From contig LRSR01008700.1 in the NCBI GenBank assembly GCA_001579985.1, forward strand, positions 1-45,982: DNA of 45,982 bases. Reading direction: 5' to 3'. The stretch is from Hypsibius dujardini (taxonomy: Eukaryota > Tardigrada > Eutardigrada > Parachela > Hypsibiidae). Below the pieces are notes generated by a model that saw only the letters and a list, made by a program, of their open reading frames with translations, was not told where the DNA came from and searched no databases. Position 1 is the stretch's first letter. Each line of letters starts with the position of its first letter. A program made the position numbers and the translations under genes. Of this stretch, positions 22,136 through 31,600 are shown in pieces.

Positions 22136-23481
22136 CGAGGGGCAAACTGAAAGTAATGCCACCCCCTCTTTTAAAAATTACTGGTAATTACTAATTGCAA
22201 ATTTATTTCATCTTCCTTCAAAGTAGTCCCCTCCAAACTGAATGCACTTTTCACATCGTGAAAGCCAAGCTCGAAAGATGGTTGAAAATCCATTCTTGGA
22301 GAGCTCCTGGAGGCGGCAGTGCACGGCTGCATCAAGTTCCTTTTCCGTGTCGAACAGCTTCCCACGCAAACATTCTTTCAGTTTAGGAAATAAATAAAAA
22401 TCACATGGTGAGAGGTCGGGCGAGTACGGGGGATGCGGTAAAAATTTGAGCCCTACTTGCTGCAGAAAATCGGTGGCAAAGCTGCAGGTGTGGCTGATGG
22501 CGTTATCGTGGTGCAGTTTCAGGCCTCGAAGTCCAGTCTTTCCTCGTTTTTTCCTCAGTTTCCGCACGAGCTTCTTCAAGCAGGTTTTCACGTAATAGGC
22601 AGCATTGATGGTCCTCCTGCCTGGTGTGGGAACGAGCTTCGAAATGGAGACCACCCCGGAAGAATTAAAGAAAACAATGAACATAGTCTTGCGCACGCTT
22701 CGAGAACGTCGCACTTTCAGTGGCCTTGGATCTGTTTTCTTGACCCATTCCATCGATTGACGTTTTGTAAGCAGATCATAGTAATACCCCCACATCTCAT
22801 CACCTGTTACGATCTTTCAACCGTCGTTCGTCCTCTCCGCCGAAGTCGTTGATTAAATTTTGGCAGAAAACTAACCGGGTTTGCTTTTGGTCCGCCGTGA
22901 GCGTGTGAGGGACCCATCGAGAGCAGATTTTTTTCATGCCCAACTCCCACTTCAAAATGGCTGTACACTGTGACGAACCGATGTCCACGGCATAGCGTAT
23001 CTGGGCATATGAAGCATGGGGATGAGCTATGACGAAATCACGGACGGCAATAATTTTTTCAGGAGTTACAGCTGTCGGGCGTCTTCCAGTGCGAGGTAAA
23101 TCTTCCAGCACGCTTCTCCCAGCACGCAGATCAGAAAACCACCGCTGAATGGTGCGTTTGGATGGAATAGATTCTCCTGCGAAAGTTTTCTGCAGGCGGA
23201 CAAGGCATTGGCTAGGTGTGAGGCCATTTTTAAAGTCATGGAAGACAGATGCTCGAAGAGCAGAAGTGCATTTAACCATGGTGAGGCTCGTGAATAAATT
23301 TAGCTGCTGAAAGTAGCCTGGGCCCGCTCGTCTGTCTCGCCTCTCTCCTGCCACTCGCTGCCCTACTTATTTTTTATCTAGGTCGTCTGTCTCTCTTGTC
23401 TTTCTGTATGAGCAGAATTTCAATACCTGCTCTAAGCTCATTTTAAAAAGGGGGGTGACATTACTTTCAGTTTGCCCCTCG
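22136..23481 (-). mobile_element. mariner transposon, copy 3 (near complete)
   Basis: A 1346-bp element with both terminal inverted repeats (CGAGGGGCAAACTGAAAGTA at each end, continuing into ATGYCACCCCC) and a TA duplication at 22134-22135 and 23482-23483. It sits in the intron between domain 3 and the acidic exon of pseudogene C, in the opposite orientation. Its ends differ internally from copies 1 and 2, so it is a second subfamily. Confidence 0.95.
22208..23279 (-). pseudogene. mariner transposase (DD34D), one frameshift
   Basis: Start at ATG 23279 (M-V-K-C-T-S-A-L-R-A-S-V-F), then a helix-turn-helix region including K-R-T-I-Q-R-W-F. The catalytic triad is present: D in V-T-G-D-E-M-W, D in L-H-H-D-N-A and D in L-S-P-C-D-F, with exactly 34 residues between the last two. 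The frame is lost at about 22808-22815, where AAAGATCG replaces the AAAGAGATCG seen in copy 2, a 2-bp deletion just before the first catalytic Asp. Otherwise complete at about 350 residues, so inactivation is probably recent. Confidence 0.92.
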
Positions 23482-23860
23482 TATATATGAATATTATATT
23501 AAAAAGTTATTATATATATTAATTATTTAAAATTATATTATGTATAAAAGCTATTATGTAAGAGTTACAATGCCTGATGATACACTGTAGTACAAGGTGT
23601 ACATCTATTCTCACTGTCAGAGGAAGACACCAAGCCGGATGATAAAATGGAATCACAACAGTTGTCAAATAGCAAAGAGGATTCATTGACCTGTGAAACA
23701 GGACGACATCTACACTGGTACTTGTATTTACCGAATATTTTTTATCAAGGAACTTCTAGTGCTGGAACTTGCTAGTCATGAGTTCTGCTCTGGGGCTTAC
23801 GGTCGTCCTAACGTTGCTGAGGGCTTTGATCCTACTGGCTGCTACGGTTCTTATTGCACG

Positions 23861-24952
23861 GTAAATTCGTACCATACTATTCGCGAGTGTTTTTTCTCGT
23901 CCAGTTCTTAACTAGCTGTTTTTTGTAATTTTTCGAGCCCGCATTCCCTAATATCAAACTATCTGTTTAACCTTTTTTTAAACAATCAGTGGCTCTGGTT
24001 TGGAATGTCATGTTCCATTGATTGATTGTATGTTTAAACCAAACTTGATTTGTTCAATCAATCAAAGCTTCATTACAATGCATGGCATGACCAGGCGTCA
24101 TTCTTTTAATTTAATCCCAATGCTTACTCACATGCATTTTCTTAAAATATTTTCTAAAATCATCAATCGACGTCTTCTATTTATTTTAAAAACAATATTT
24201 GTTGAAATACATGGGTAAGAGCGATCAAAGTGTGATATCACTAGTTTATTACTATTTTTAAGAACCGCTAAAACTAAAATCACAACTAAGTAAATACAAA
24301 CTATAAATTACAATTAGAAAGTTAAACTACATAACAACTAAATGATATACTACAATCAGAAAGTACAATTACGTAACTACTACATAAAAACTAGAATTGA
24401 AAAATACAACTACTAAACTACTAAATACCCAAGACAATTACTAACTACAAACCACAACTACCATCTTTTATACATATTCCTCCGAACATTCGATGACCTT
24501 GTTAGAAATTGGATGTTTTTCTGTTTTGTCATACGACAGTTTACTGTATGTGGTAACTGCCATATCGGCGAACCCGCAAACTCCAAACTGACGCGTCTTT
24601 CCTCCCCTCTCGCAGGGACATTTGTTCACCAGCGACACGCCTATGCAGCAAGTCGACGAAACCGCAAGATTACTGCGGTAAAATCGTCAAGTACCCAGAA
24701 TAACGATCTTAATCAGGCGCCACCCCATCGGACTGACGTGAGTTATCAAGACATATCCTGTGGGTTCCTTTTGGATGCAAGTATATAATCTATAGGTTTA
24801 CACAAGTGGCTGACACACCACTGTTTGTCTGCTTTTGTAAATTACCCATTCACGGTTTTGTTTTCAAGCGGCAACCATTTGAGGTCCTCAGATAATCGCA
24901 CAGTGTAGTGCCACATTATTGTTCATATACAATATAAGGAAGAGCCTTGAAC
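23861..24952. other. spacer between C and D with AACTA-type low-complexity tract
   Basis: 24240-24470 is a run of degenerate AACTA/ACTAC repeats. The tail exon of pseudogene C should lie near 23990 (TGGCTCTGGTTTGG after an AG), but this is not convincing. No gene is seen. The promoter of D should lie just before 24953. Confidence 0.45.
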
Positions 24953-27165
24953 ATGGCTTTGCTATGCTTCAACTTCCTCCTTTTCCTGTCGATGCTTGGT
25001 GAGACCTTTTTTAGTTTGTGACCTTGAACATAGAATTACCTCACTATACAGTTTTTTAAATAATTAAGTTAAATTTGACGGCAAAGCTGTAGCTCGTTTG
25101 TTTACAGCTAAGCCCCTTGACGGACCCCTTACAATTTTCGCTGAGGCCATTCTTTTCTTAATTTAATGTAGTGTTTTCTTAATTTAATTTAGTTTCAAAC
25201 ATTTGTCAAATATAATTCTGCCAACATTGCAGTGAGTGGTTGTGCTAATGGTATTTTCTTCCGTAAAACTTAAGGTCGTCTACAAGGAAGAACCATGATC
25301 TACGATCAAAGAGACCATGTCTTTTATCCGGAGGATGGAACAAAACCCCTCGAAACAGGTTCGCATTTGCAAATTTACTCTAGTTGCTTAACCTTTATTA
25401 AATTAATTCTCACTTGGAGCATTATTCAAGTGCCGAATTCAAAATCACTTTAAACTTCTTTTTTTATTTAGATCAAGTTTAAGGGATGAGTATAAACATT
25501 TATTTCATTGGTTAAGTCAGGCAAAGTATTTTTTGGTAATATTTTAAAGTTGGAAAAACACAGGACGATTTCATTTTACTTCATTTTCACTGTAAAAAAT
25601 ATGGTTTTTAGAACTAACGTAAAGAAATTATTTTGACACTATTCCATGTCAAATTTAATTTCGAGTCGATTGAAAGTGCTCAAATATTTTTCGGAGATCA
25701 GGGGGCGGAGCTCTATAAATCTTTCAATAAGGAATGCCAGTACCAGCAAAGCTGTCCAGTGTTTGGTCTATAGCTCCGCCCACTGACCTGATGCTAATGA
25801 ACTCGAACTTGAATTGAAAATGGAATGGATAATGTCAAAAAGATCATTTCTAATTTAGTTCTAAAAATCACTATTTTTACAGTGAAAAAGAAGGAAAATA
25901 AAATCGTCCTTTGTTTTTCCAAATTTGAAATATCACGAAAAAACTTTGTCCGACTTTATGGAAAAAATAATTTTTTATTTTCATCGGAGCAGTATGTCTA
26001 ACTACAAACAATATTCAAACAGGTTCTGAATTTGACATGTGAATAATACCCCCAATCAGGGTTCATGTGATGAAGTTGATCCAATTGTTTGTGTTTATTA
26101 TATTTGTAGTGACTTCCGGATCAAACATGACGCAGGGCGACACGATCTGGTCACCGAACGCTCAGGTCCGACTGACCATGCAGCCGGACGGGAATCTGGT
26201 CGTCTACCGCGCCTGCGATCACCATCCTATCTGGGCTACCATGACCAACAGACAACGGATGCAGGAGCGTCCGGATGCAGTGCAACTGCAGACTGACGGT
26301 AATCTGGTCATTTACGCACCCGCCAACAGTTCCCAACGGGTCATGTGGGCCTCGGGATCCAATTCCGCCGCGACAGCCGGAGCATCATTACGGTTGGAGA
26401 ACACTGGAGCGCTGTGTCTGTTCAAGACGGCCGATGTCTGTTTGTGGCACTCCGACCCCAACGCAACGGTGGCAAGCCATTCTGCGTGCCCTGAATACAG
26501 TATGTTCCCTGGCCTATGTTCCCATCAATGGAACAATATAAATAGCGATACATACCGATTTGTTTCGTTTTTGTTCAAAAAATTAATTCGTGACTCATAA
26601 GTGTTTTTGTTTCTTTGTTTTGGTAGTTCATTCCGGAGCGAATATGACGGAAGATCAGTCCATCTGGTCTCCGAACCGCCAAGCGCGTCTGACCTTGGAG
26701 ACCACTGGAAAAGCCGTAATTTACCGTACCTGCGATGGAGCTCCAGTTTGGTCATCCAACATGAGGAAACGTCACTATGGGAAAAACTTCCTGACAATGC
26801 AACCCGACGGCAATGCAGTCATATACGAACCCAACAATATAGTCATATACGAACCCAACATAAAGTCCTCGATTTCACGCTCACGACAGCAACGTCCCGA
26901 TCGAAATCTCGTTGTGTGGAGCACGGACACCCACGCGACGTTTAATGCAGGGGCGTCACTTCGGCTGGACGATACTGGGTCGATCTGTCTTACCAAGGAT
27001 AACGCGTGTCTGTGGCGATCGGGAGGCGCGACTATGGCGACTCGGACACTCTACCCAGAATTTGCCAATGCTGAGGGTAATATCTAGATTGACCAGGAGC
27101 AATATATGCGGCGGAGAGCGAACAGACGGGCGAACAGACAAACAGACAGACAGACAAACAGACAA

Positions 27166-27196
<31 letters not shown>

Positions 27197-27259
27197 AACA
27201 GGCAGAGAGACAGAGAGAGAGACAGAGAGAGAGACAGAGAGAGAGACAGACAGACAGGC

Positions 27260-27312
<53 letters not shown>

Positions 27313-28296
27313 AACAGGCAGACAGACAGACAGATAGACAGAAGTGATAGTGAAGCATTTGATGGCAAAACAGAGCCCGATAGACAAGAACAGGCAATTT
27401 ATGACCCACTCTAAAGCCGTTTTTCAATTAACAGTGATAATGAAGCCGGGGGACAACCTGACCGTCGGGCAAACATTATGGTCCATCAACAAAACCTGCT
27501 CGCTCAGTTTCCGCACAAACAATCAGATTGTCCTTCGACGGCGATGTGACAACGCGGAAATGTGGTCTTTGGACAAGCGCGCCTCGATCAATAGAGGCAG
27601 TGAGGATGCCACCCAGTTAGTCATGCAGCGCAACGGCCAGCTGATACTCTACGGAGTCGATAACGAGACCATCTGGAATGTGACATATGCTCCCCGCTGC
27701 AGTTCCTTCCCGACCTTCAAAACAAAAGGAGCAGAACTGCGCATGGCTGAGGACTGCCGACTGTGTGTTTTTAAGGATGGCTTCTGCCACTGGACTTCCA
27801 GTGTCCGTAAGAGCCACTGTCCGAGTCCTTTTGCAGTACATGGTACGTGTCATTGCGATGTAGGAATGAGCTTCGGTTTAGTTGCTCAACGGTTGGCATA
27901 CTAACTCGGAATAAAATCTGTCTTTTCAGAGGACGATTACGATTCTGAATCGGATCAAGTGGTCCAACTTGTCAGCGACAGCACGAGTAGTACGCTAATT
28001 AGCGACTGCGGAAACTATTCAGGTAGTAACATTTACTGTTTATTTTAAATTGTAGTTATGATTGACATTGATCGCAATTTACAGGTTCTTCTTTGGCCGT
28101 ATCGGTTTTCCTCACATGTTTATTTATTGGAGTGTTATTGGCAGCAGTGATTCTCTTTGCAAGGTGCGTCCGTTAGACTCTTTGAAGACATGACCATGGC
28201 ATAGGTTGGAACATGGGATGTTTGTTATGCAGGTGGCGCACAGGAAAAACAACTAGTGATCTTTGGTATTCCATCCTGAAAAAGTCGTCGTTCTAA
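24953..28296 (+). CDS. lectin gene D: three-domain membrane-anchored B-type lectin receptor
   Basis: Exons 24953-24998, 25275-25358, 26110-26499, 26627-27076, 27435-27842, 27930-28022, 28085-28163 and 28233-28296 total 1614 nt, giving 537 aa. Signal peptide M-A-L-L-C-F-N-F-L-L-F-L-S-M-L; linker with V-F-Y-P-E-D-G. Lectin domains lie at about 44-173, 174-323 and 324-459. Three strict QxDxNxVxY mannose motifs are present: Q-P-D-G-N-L-V-V-Y and Q-T-D-G-N-L-V-I-Y in domain 1, and Q-P-D-G-N-A-V-I-Y in domain 2. Domain 3 is Cys-rich with N-R/K-T-C and N-V-T glycosylation-type sites. Then an acidic linker, a membrane span at about 493-515 and a tail with L-W-Y-S-I-L-K-K. Domain 2 has an extra in-frame 24-bp duplication. 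Phase-1 introns up to the membrane exon. This is the best preserved member and a likely surface receptor for mannose-bearing glycans. Confidence 0.92.
25514..25956. mobile_element. 443-bp palindromic (foldback) element in intron 2 of gene D
   Basis: The two halves are imperfect inverted repeats along nearly their whole length. AAGTCAGGCAAAGT at 25514 pairs with ACTTTGTCCGACTT ending at 25956, GGACGATTTCATTTT with AAAATCGTCC, and GGCGGAGCT with AGCTCCGCC near the centre. No coding content. A MITE or foldback element able to form a long hairpin. Confidence 0.8.
27121..27343. repeat. (GACA)n/(GAGA)n microsatellite in gene D
   Basis: More than 200 bp of CAGA, CAAA and GAGA tetranucleotide repeats in the domain 2-3 intron. 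All six frames stay open and give artefactual ORFs. Confidence 0.95.
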
Positions 28297-28608
28297 AGAC
28301 AATACTGACTGAAATTTCTATCTTGATTTCTATCCACACAGTAAACATATAATTTGAGTGCAACTTGTACGATTTGTGTATAGATTAGATCTTTGGTAGA
28401 AACCGATTACATTAATGTCTTACGTATTCCTTGGGCGTACAAAAAAAGGTTTCTTTCTTAGAGCCTCATCTTCCGGTGTAAAAGTGACCATAATTTCCAG
28501 AATGAGCAAGAAAATTTCGTTGGAAAAATTGTCTTGCAATGCCCATTTCTCTAGTAGTAACACAGCCGGACCAACGAAGACGTGAAGCAACAGCGACCGG
28601 ACGGTGGG
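28297..28608. other. convergent 3' spacer between lectin D and the receptor gene
   Basis: Only about 310 bp separate the two stop codons, so the 3' untranslated regions face or overlap each other. A minus-strand frame of about 59 codons (about 28605-28429) is open but matches nothing. Confidence 0.5.
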
Positions 28609-31600
28609 CTATGTAGCCATGTTGCGTCGAGCCAAAAGTCGGAGGCCTTTCGGTCCTTTGCGAAGAGCCGTTTCCTACAAATAAAAATGCACATTAGACA
28701 GCTCGCATGCACATTGCTTACGAGAGTAAAGAAAGGAGATCATGTCCGCGTCTCAATACGAACTTGAGTAAAAAAACTAAGCGCACGCCGATGAGGCAGC
28801 TGACGAAAGCCCCAATCACTCCAAATCCTTGCGTCCAACTCGTCGCGCTACCTGAAGAGAAAGGCAACTTTAAATAATAAATTTCATATCGTTTCAGACA
28901 TATGGTGAATTGTATAACTGCTTTGCGTTACTCATAGGGAGGACAAAGCAAACTAAACTAAAAAACTAAATCTTTTAAACCTAGTTTTTGGCTTTAGTTG
29001 CTTTAGCTGATTACACAAACTAAACAAACACTTTTTATAAATAAAGAAACTAAAATTACTGTAGTTAGATAATTTCGGCTGAAACTAAACTAGAGTCGTT
29101 ACTAATAGAAACTACGTAAACTAAAATCTTTATTATGTTTTAGTTGACCAAAAAACTAATTAATCGATTAACTTTGGTTTTAAAAAACTAAATTATTCGA
29201 AAAAATTTAAAAAAATGAATTGGTCTGAACAACTTGTTCTAAAAAAACTAGTTAATTCTAAAAATTACTTCTAAAAATTATTTCCTTCCCAAAAAATTAG
29301 TTCTAAAAGTCTAACTAATTAACTATATATATTTTACTTCTTGCCATCTCGAAACACTCATACCTTGGCAGCTTGAGCGCTCATTACGATAGCCGCACAG
29401 AGGTGTGTTAGGTGGTGGTGCACCGTTTCCGGACGGCCATCTGAGCTGACTTAGTTCAAGAACACGTGATAAATCCGCTAATTGAAGGAGACGCGGCTAC
29501 CGAAAGAGGAGCAAAATTAATCCTTGGGGGCATATAGTGCAGGTATTTTATAAAAGATGCGTGTTTCGAAGCATAAAGCCAACGAGATAATCGACCGCCA
29601 AATTATTAAGCGCGGAGGGATGCGTGCAAATTGCAATGCATTGTCAATATCAATGTTGAGAATTGCTTGCAAGCATGCAAGAACAAAATGACTGAAGAGC
29701 AGAGCGAACCTACGAACAAATTAATTTAACCAGTGAACAAGCCAAATGAGAAAGCATGAATAAATAGCAGATCAAATGAGATCTAGCAATGTATCCTCCA
29801 ACAGATCGAACAGACGCTGGCTTAACTACTTTATTAAAGAATAATTACTCTCATGAGATGAAAACCCTCAAGTTGGTCAATATAAAGATATTTACAAAGC
29901 ATTGGCAAAAGTTTGTGCGAAAAAATCCCATAAGTTATTCTTCTTGCCAAATCAACGCGATCAACCGAGTTCCTTGACCGAATCGTCGCTCTCAAGTGAG
30001 CAAATTTGCGTGCACATTAGAACAAGCAAACCAACGAACGACAAAACAAATAAGCGCCCAGGAAAATGGATGAGCCTTATTTAACGTTAAAAGATAAACC
30101 AGAAAAAATGAGAAAAAAATACACGATAGATTCAATGGAGATATGAAATCTCAATAATTTTTGAGTGTTTCGGTGTTTGCTCTATTTATGCTGCCACTTT
30201 TTGTTAGTTGTATTTCTGTTTTTATCTCCATTATTATATCGTGTATTTTTCTTACATTATTCTGGTTTATTTTTTAACGTTGAATGAGACCTCAGCTCAT
30301 CTACTTCTCAATGAGCTTATTTTTTCTCGTCCGTTAGTTTGCTCGGTCTTTTTTGCTCGCGAGAGTGTTCGCTTGATAATAATATTGTTGGAGAGAACCG
30401 ATGATGCTTACTGTTAATTCACCACTGTCACGGTCGAACTGGGCGACCGTCAAATTCGGTTGGCGTTCTCCGACGTGATCGATATAAATATCCGCGACGT
30501 CCGTATGGAAGCCACGATCGCGAAAGAGACGAGCGAATTCCCTGCCGTTGCTGAAGGGAAAGGATGAGTCTCGAGAAAGAGTCTCGTTGAGCACCTGTAT
30601 TGTGTCATGAATTAAAGCGTATCACGAAGTTGTGGCAAAATGCGCGGTTGATCATACGATTGCAACGATCAGCACTGCTGCATAATTGGCCGCGAGGAGT
30701 GCGTTGACCTTTTGTTCATAACACGAAACATACTTTAAGCATCGAAACAATTTGGGAGTCGTTGATCATTTAATGTCACTTTTGTGTACCGGTTTCTTGG
30801 GTATGGGGAGCCCAAAGTCCTCCACAGTTCGTCGCATGAATTCCCGCTCTAATTTGCGAATCTTCACACTGCCAATGACACTTTCCGTTGGCGGCTGGAT
30901 AACCAATAAAGACTGGAAAGCGGCTCGTGCAATCTGTCAAGCAGGTCACAATAGTTGACATATAGTTTATATGTGTAATTTGAATTCTGTCAACAACAAA
31001 ATGCAAAAGTTTTAACTTTAAATTGCATTAACCTAAATAAATTATAAATATTGAGGTTATGAACAATTTTGCTGCTTCTATCGATCAGCGGTTCAAGGGG
31101 AAAGGTTGCATTGAAATATTCTGCGACTCAAAAGTCCATTCCATTCACAAATAAATAATTTTTAGGTTCATGTCAGGCAGAACCTTTCCAGTGGGCGTTA
31201 GACTAATATTCAAAACAGTTTATTGTTAATTCCAGCGAGCTATCCCAAAAACCCTCCTTAATACTATCCTTACTCTATCCTTAATACAATTACAATCGAT
31301 GACATTTACATTTACTATCTTAAAAACCGTTTCATATTGAGTAATATAAAAGCAACTAGTAACAATTTTTAGTCCTTGAAGTAAAAAGGTGACCAAACGA
31401 AGTACCATTTATGACACCAATTTTATTGCGACTTGGAATTTTTTCCAGAGTAAGTTTGAAAAGTCAGGAAATTGAGAAAAAAAATTTCAATTTCAATATT
31501 TTTGTTAAGTAGAGTTTAAAAATACTTTTAGTATTGGTAAAGGATGGGTACAGTGTCGATTGATTGACTGGTCAGTCGTTTTGGTATTTAAAATATCTTC

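Larger units (their letters stand above)
19408..23860 (+). pseudogene. lectin pseudogene C (three-domain B-type lectin, multiply broken)
   Basis: All main parts are in the same order as in B and D, but disabled. Domain 1 (19408 to about 19855) has TAG at 19530-19532 where D has Trp (W-A-T-M), and its 3' end has lost the C-L-W tryptophan and the donor. Domain 2 (20955-21506) is split by a 132-bp transposon, and its donor GT reads AT at 21507. Domain 3 (21695-22086) has lost one base near 21793, shifting the frame, and lacks the last cysteine. A mariner fills the next intron. The acidic exon (23621-23701) ends in GA instead of GT. The membrane exon (23782-23860, again 79 nt) follows GA instead of AG. 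Its closest relative is gene D. Domain 1 and domain 2 still show intact mannose motifs (Q-P-D-G-N-L-V-L-Y and Q-P-D-G-N-A-V-I-Y), so it was probably functional until recently. Confidence 0.88.

Noticed and set aside
27121-27343. Regular repeats resembling a CRISPR array
   Set aside because: Simple tetranucleotide repeats without unique spacers, in a eukaryotic intron.
27084-27427. Long ORFs rich in Cys-Leu-Ser-Val or Asp-Arg-Gln-Thr, also at 34514-34867, 15849-16064, 10594-11035 and 37817-38134
   Set aside because: They are translations of GACA/TCTG microsatellites, open in all frames on both strands, and lie in introns.
6663-28296. Bacterial contamination or a very recent bacterial transfer as source of the lectin genes
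   Set aside because: The genes have many GT-AG introns and signal and membrane exons and are embedded among animal transposons. An ancient transfer cannot be excluded.
28429-28605. Minus-strand open frame of about 59 codons after the receptor stop
   Set aside because: No homology and no good splice link; probably 3' untranslated sequence.
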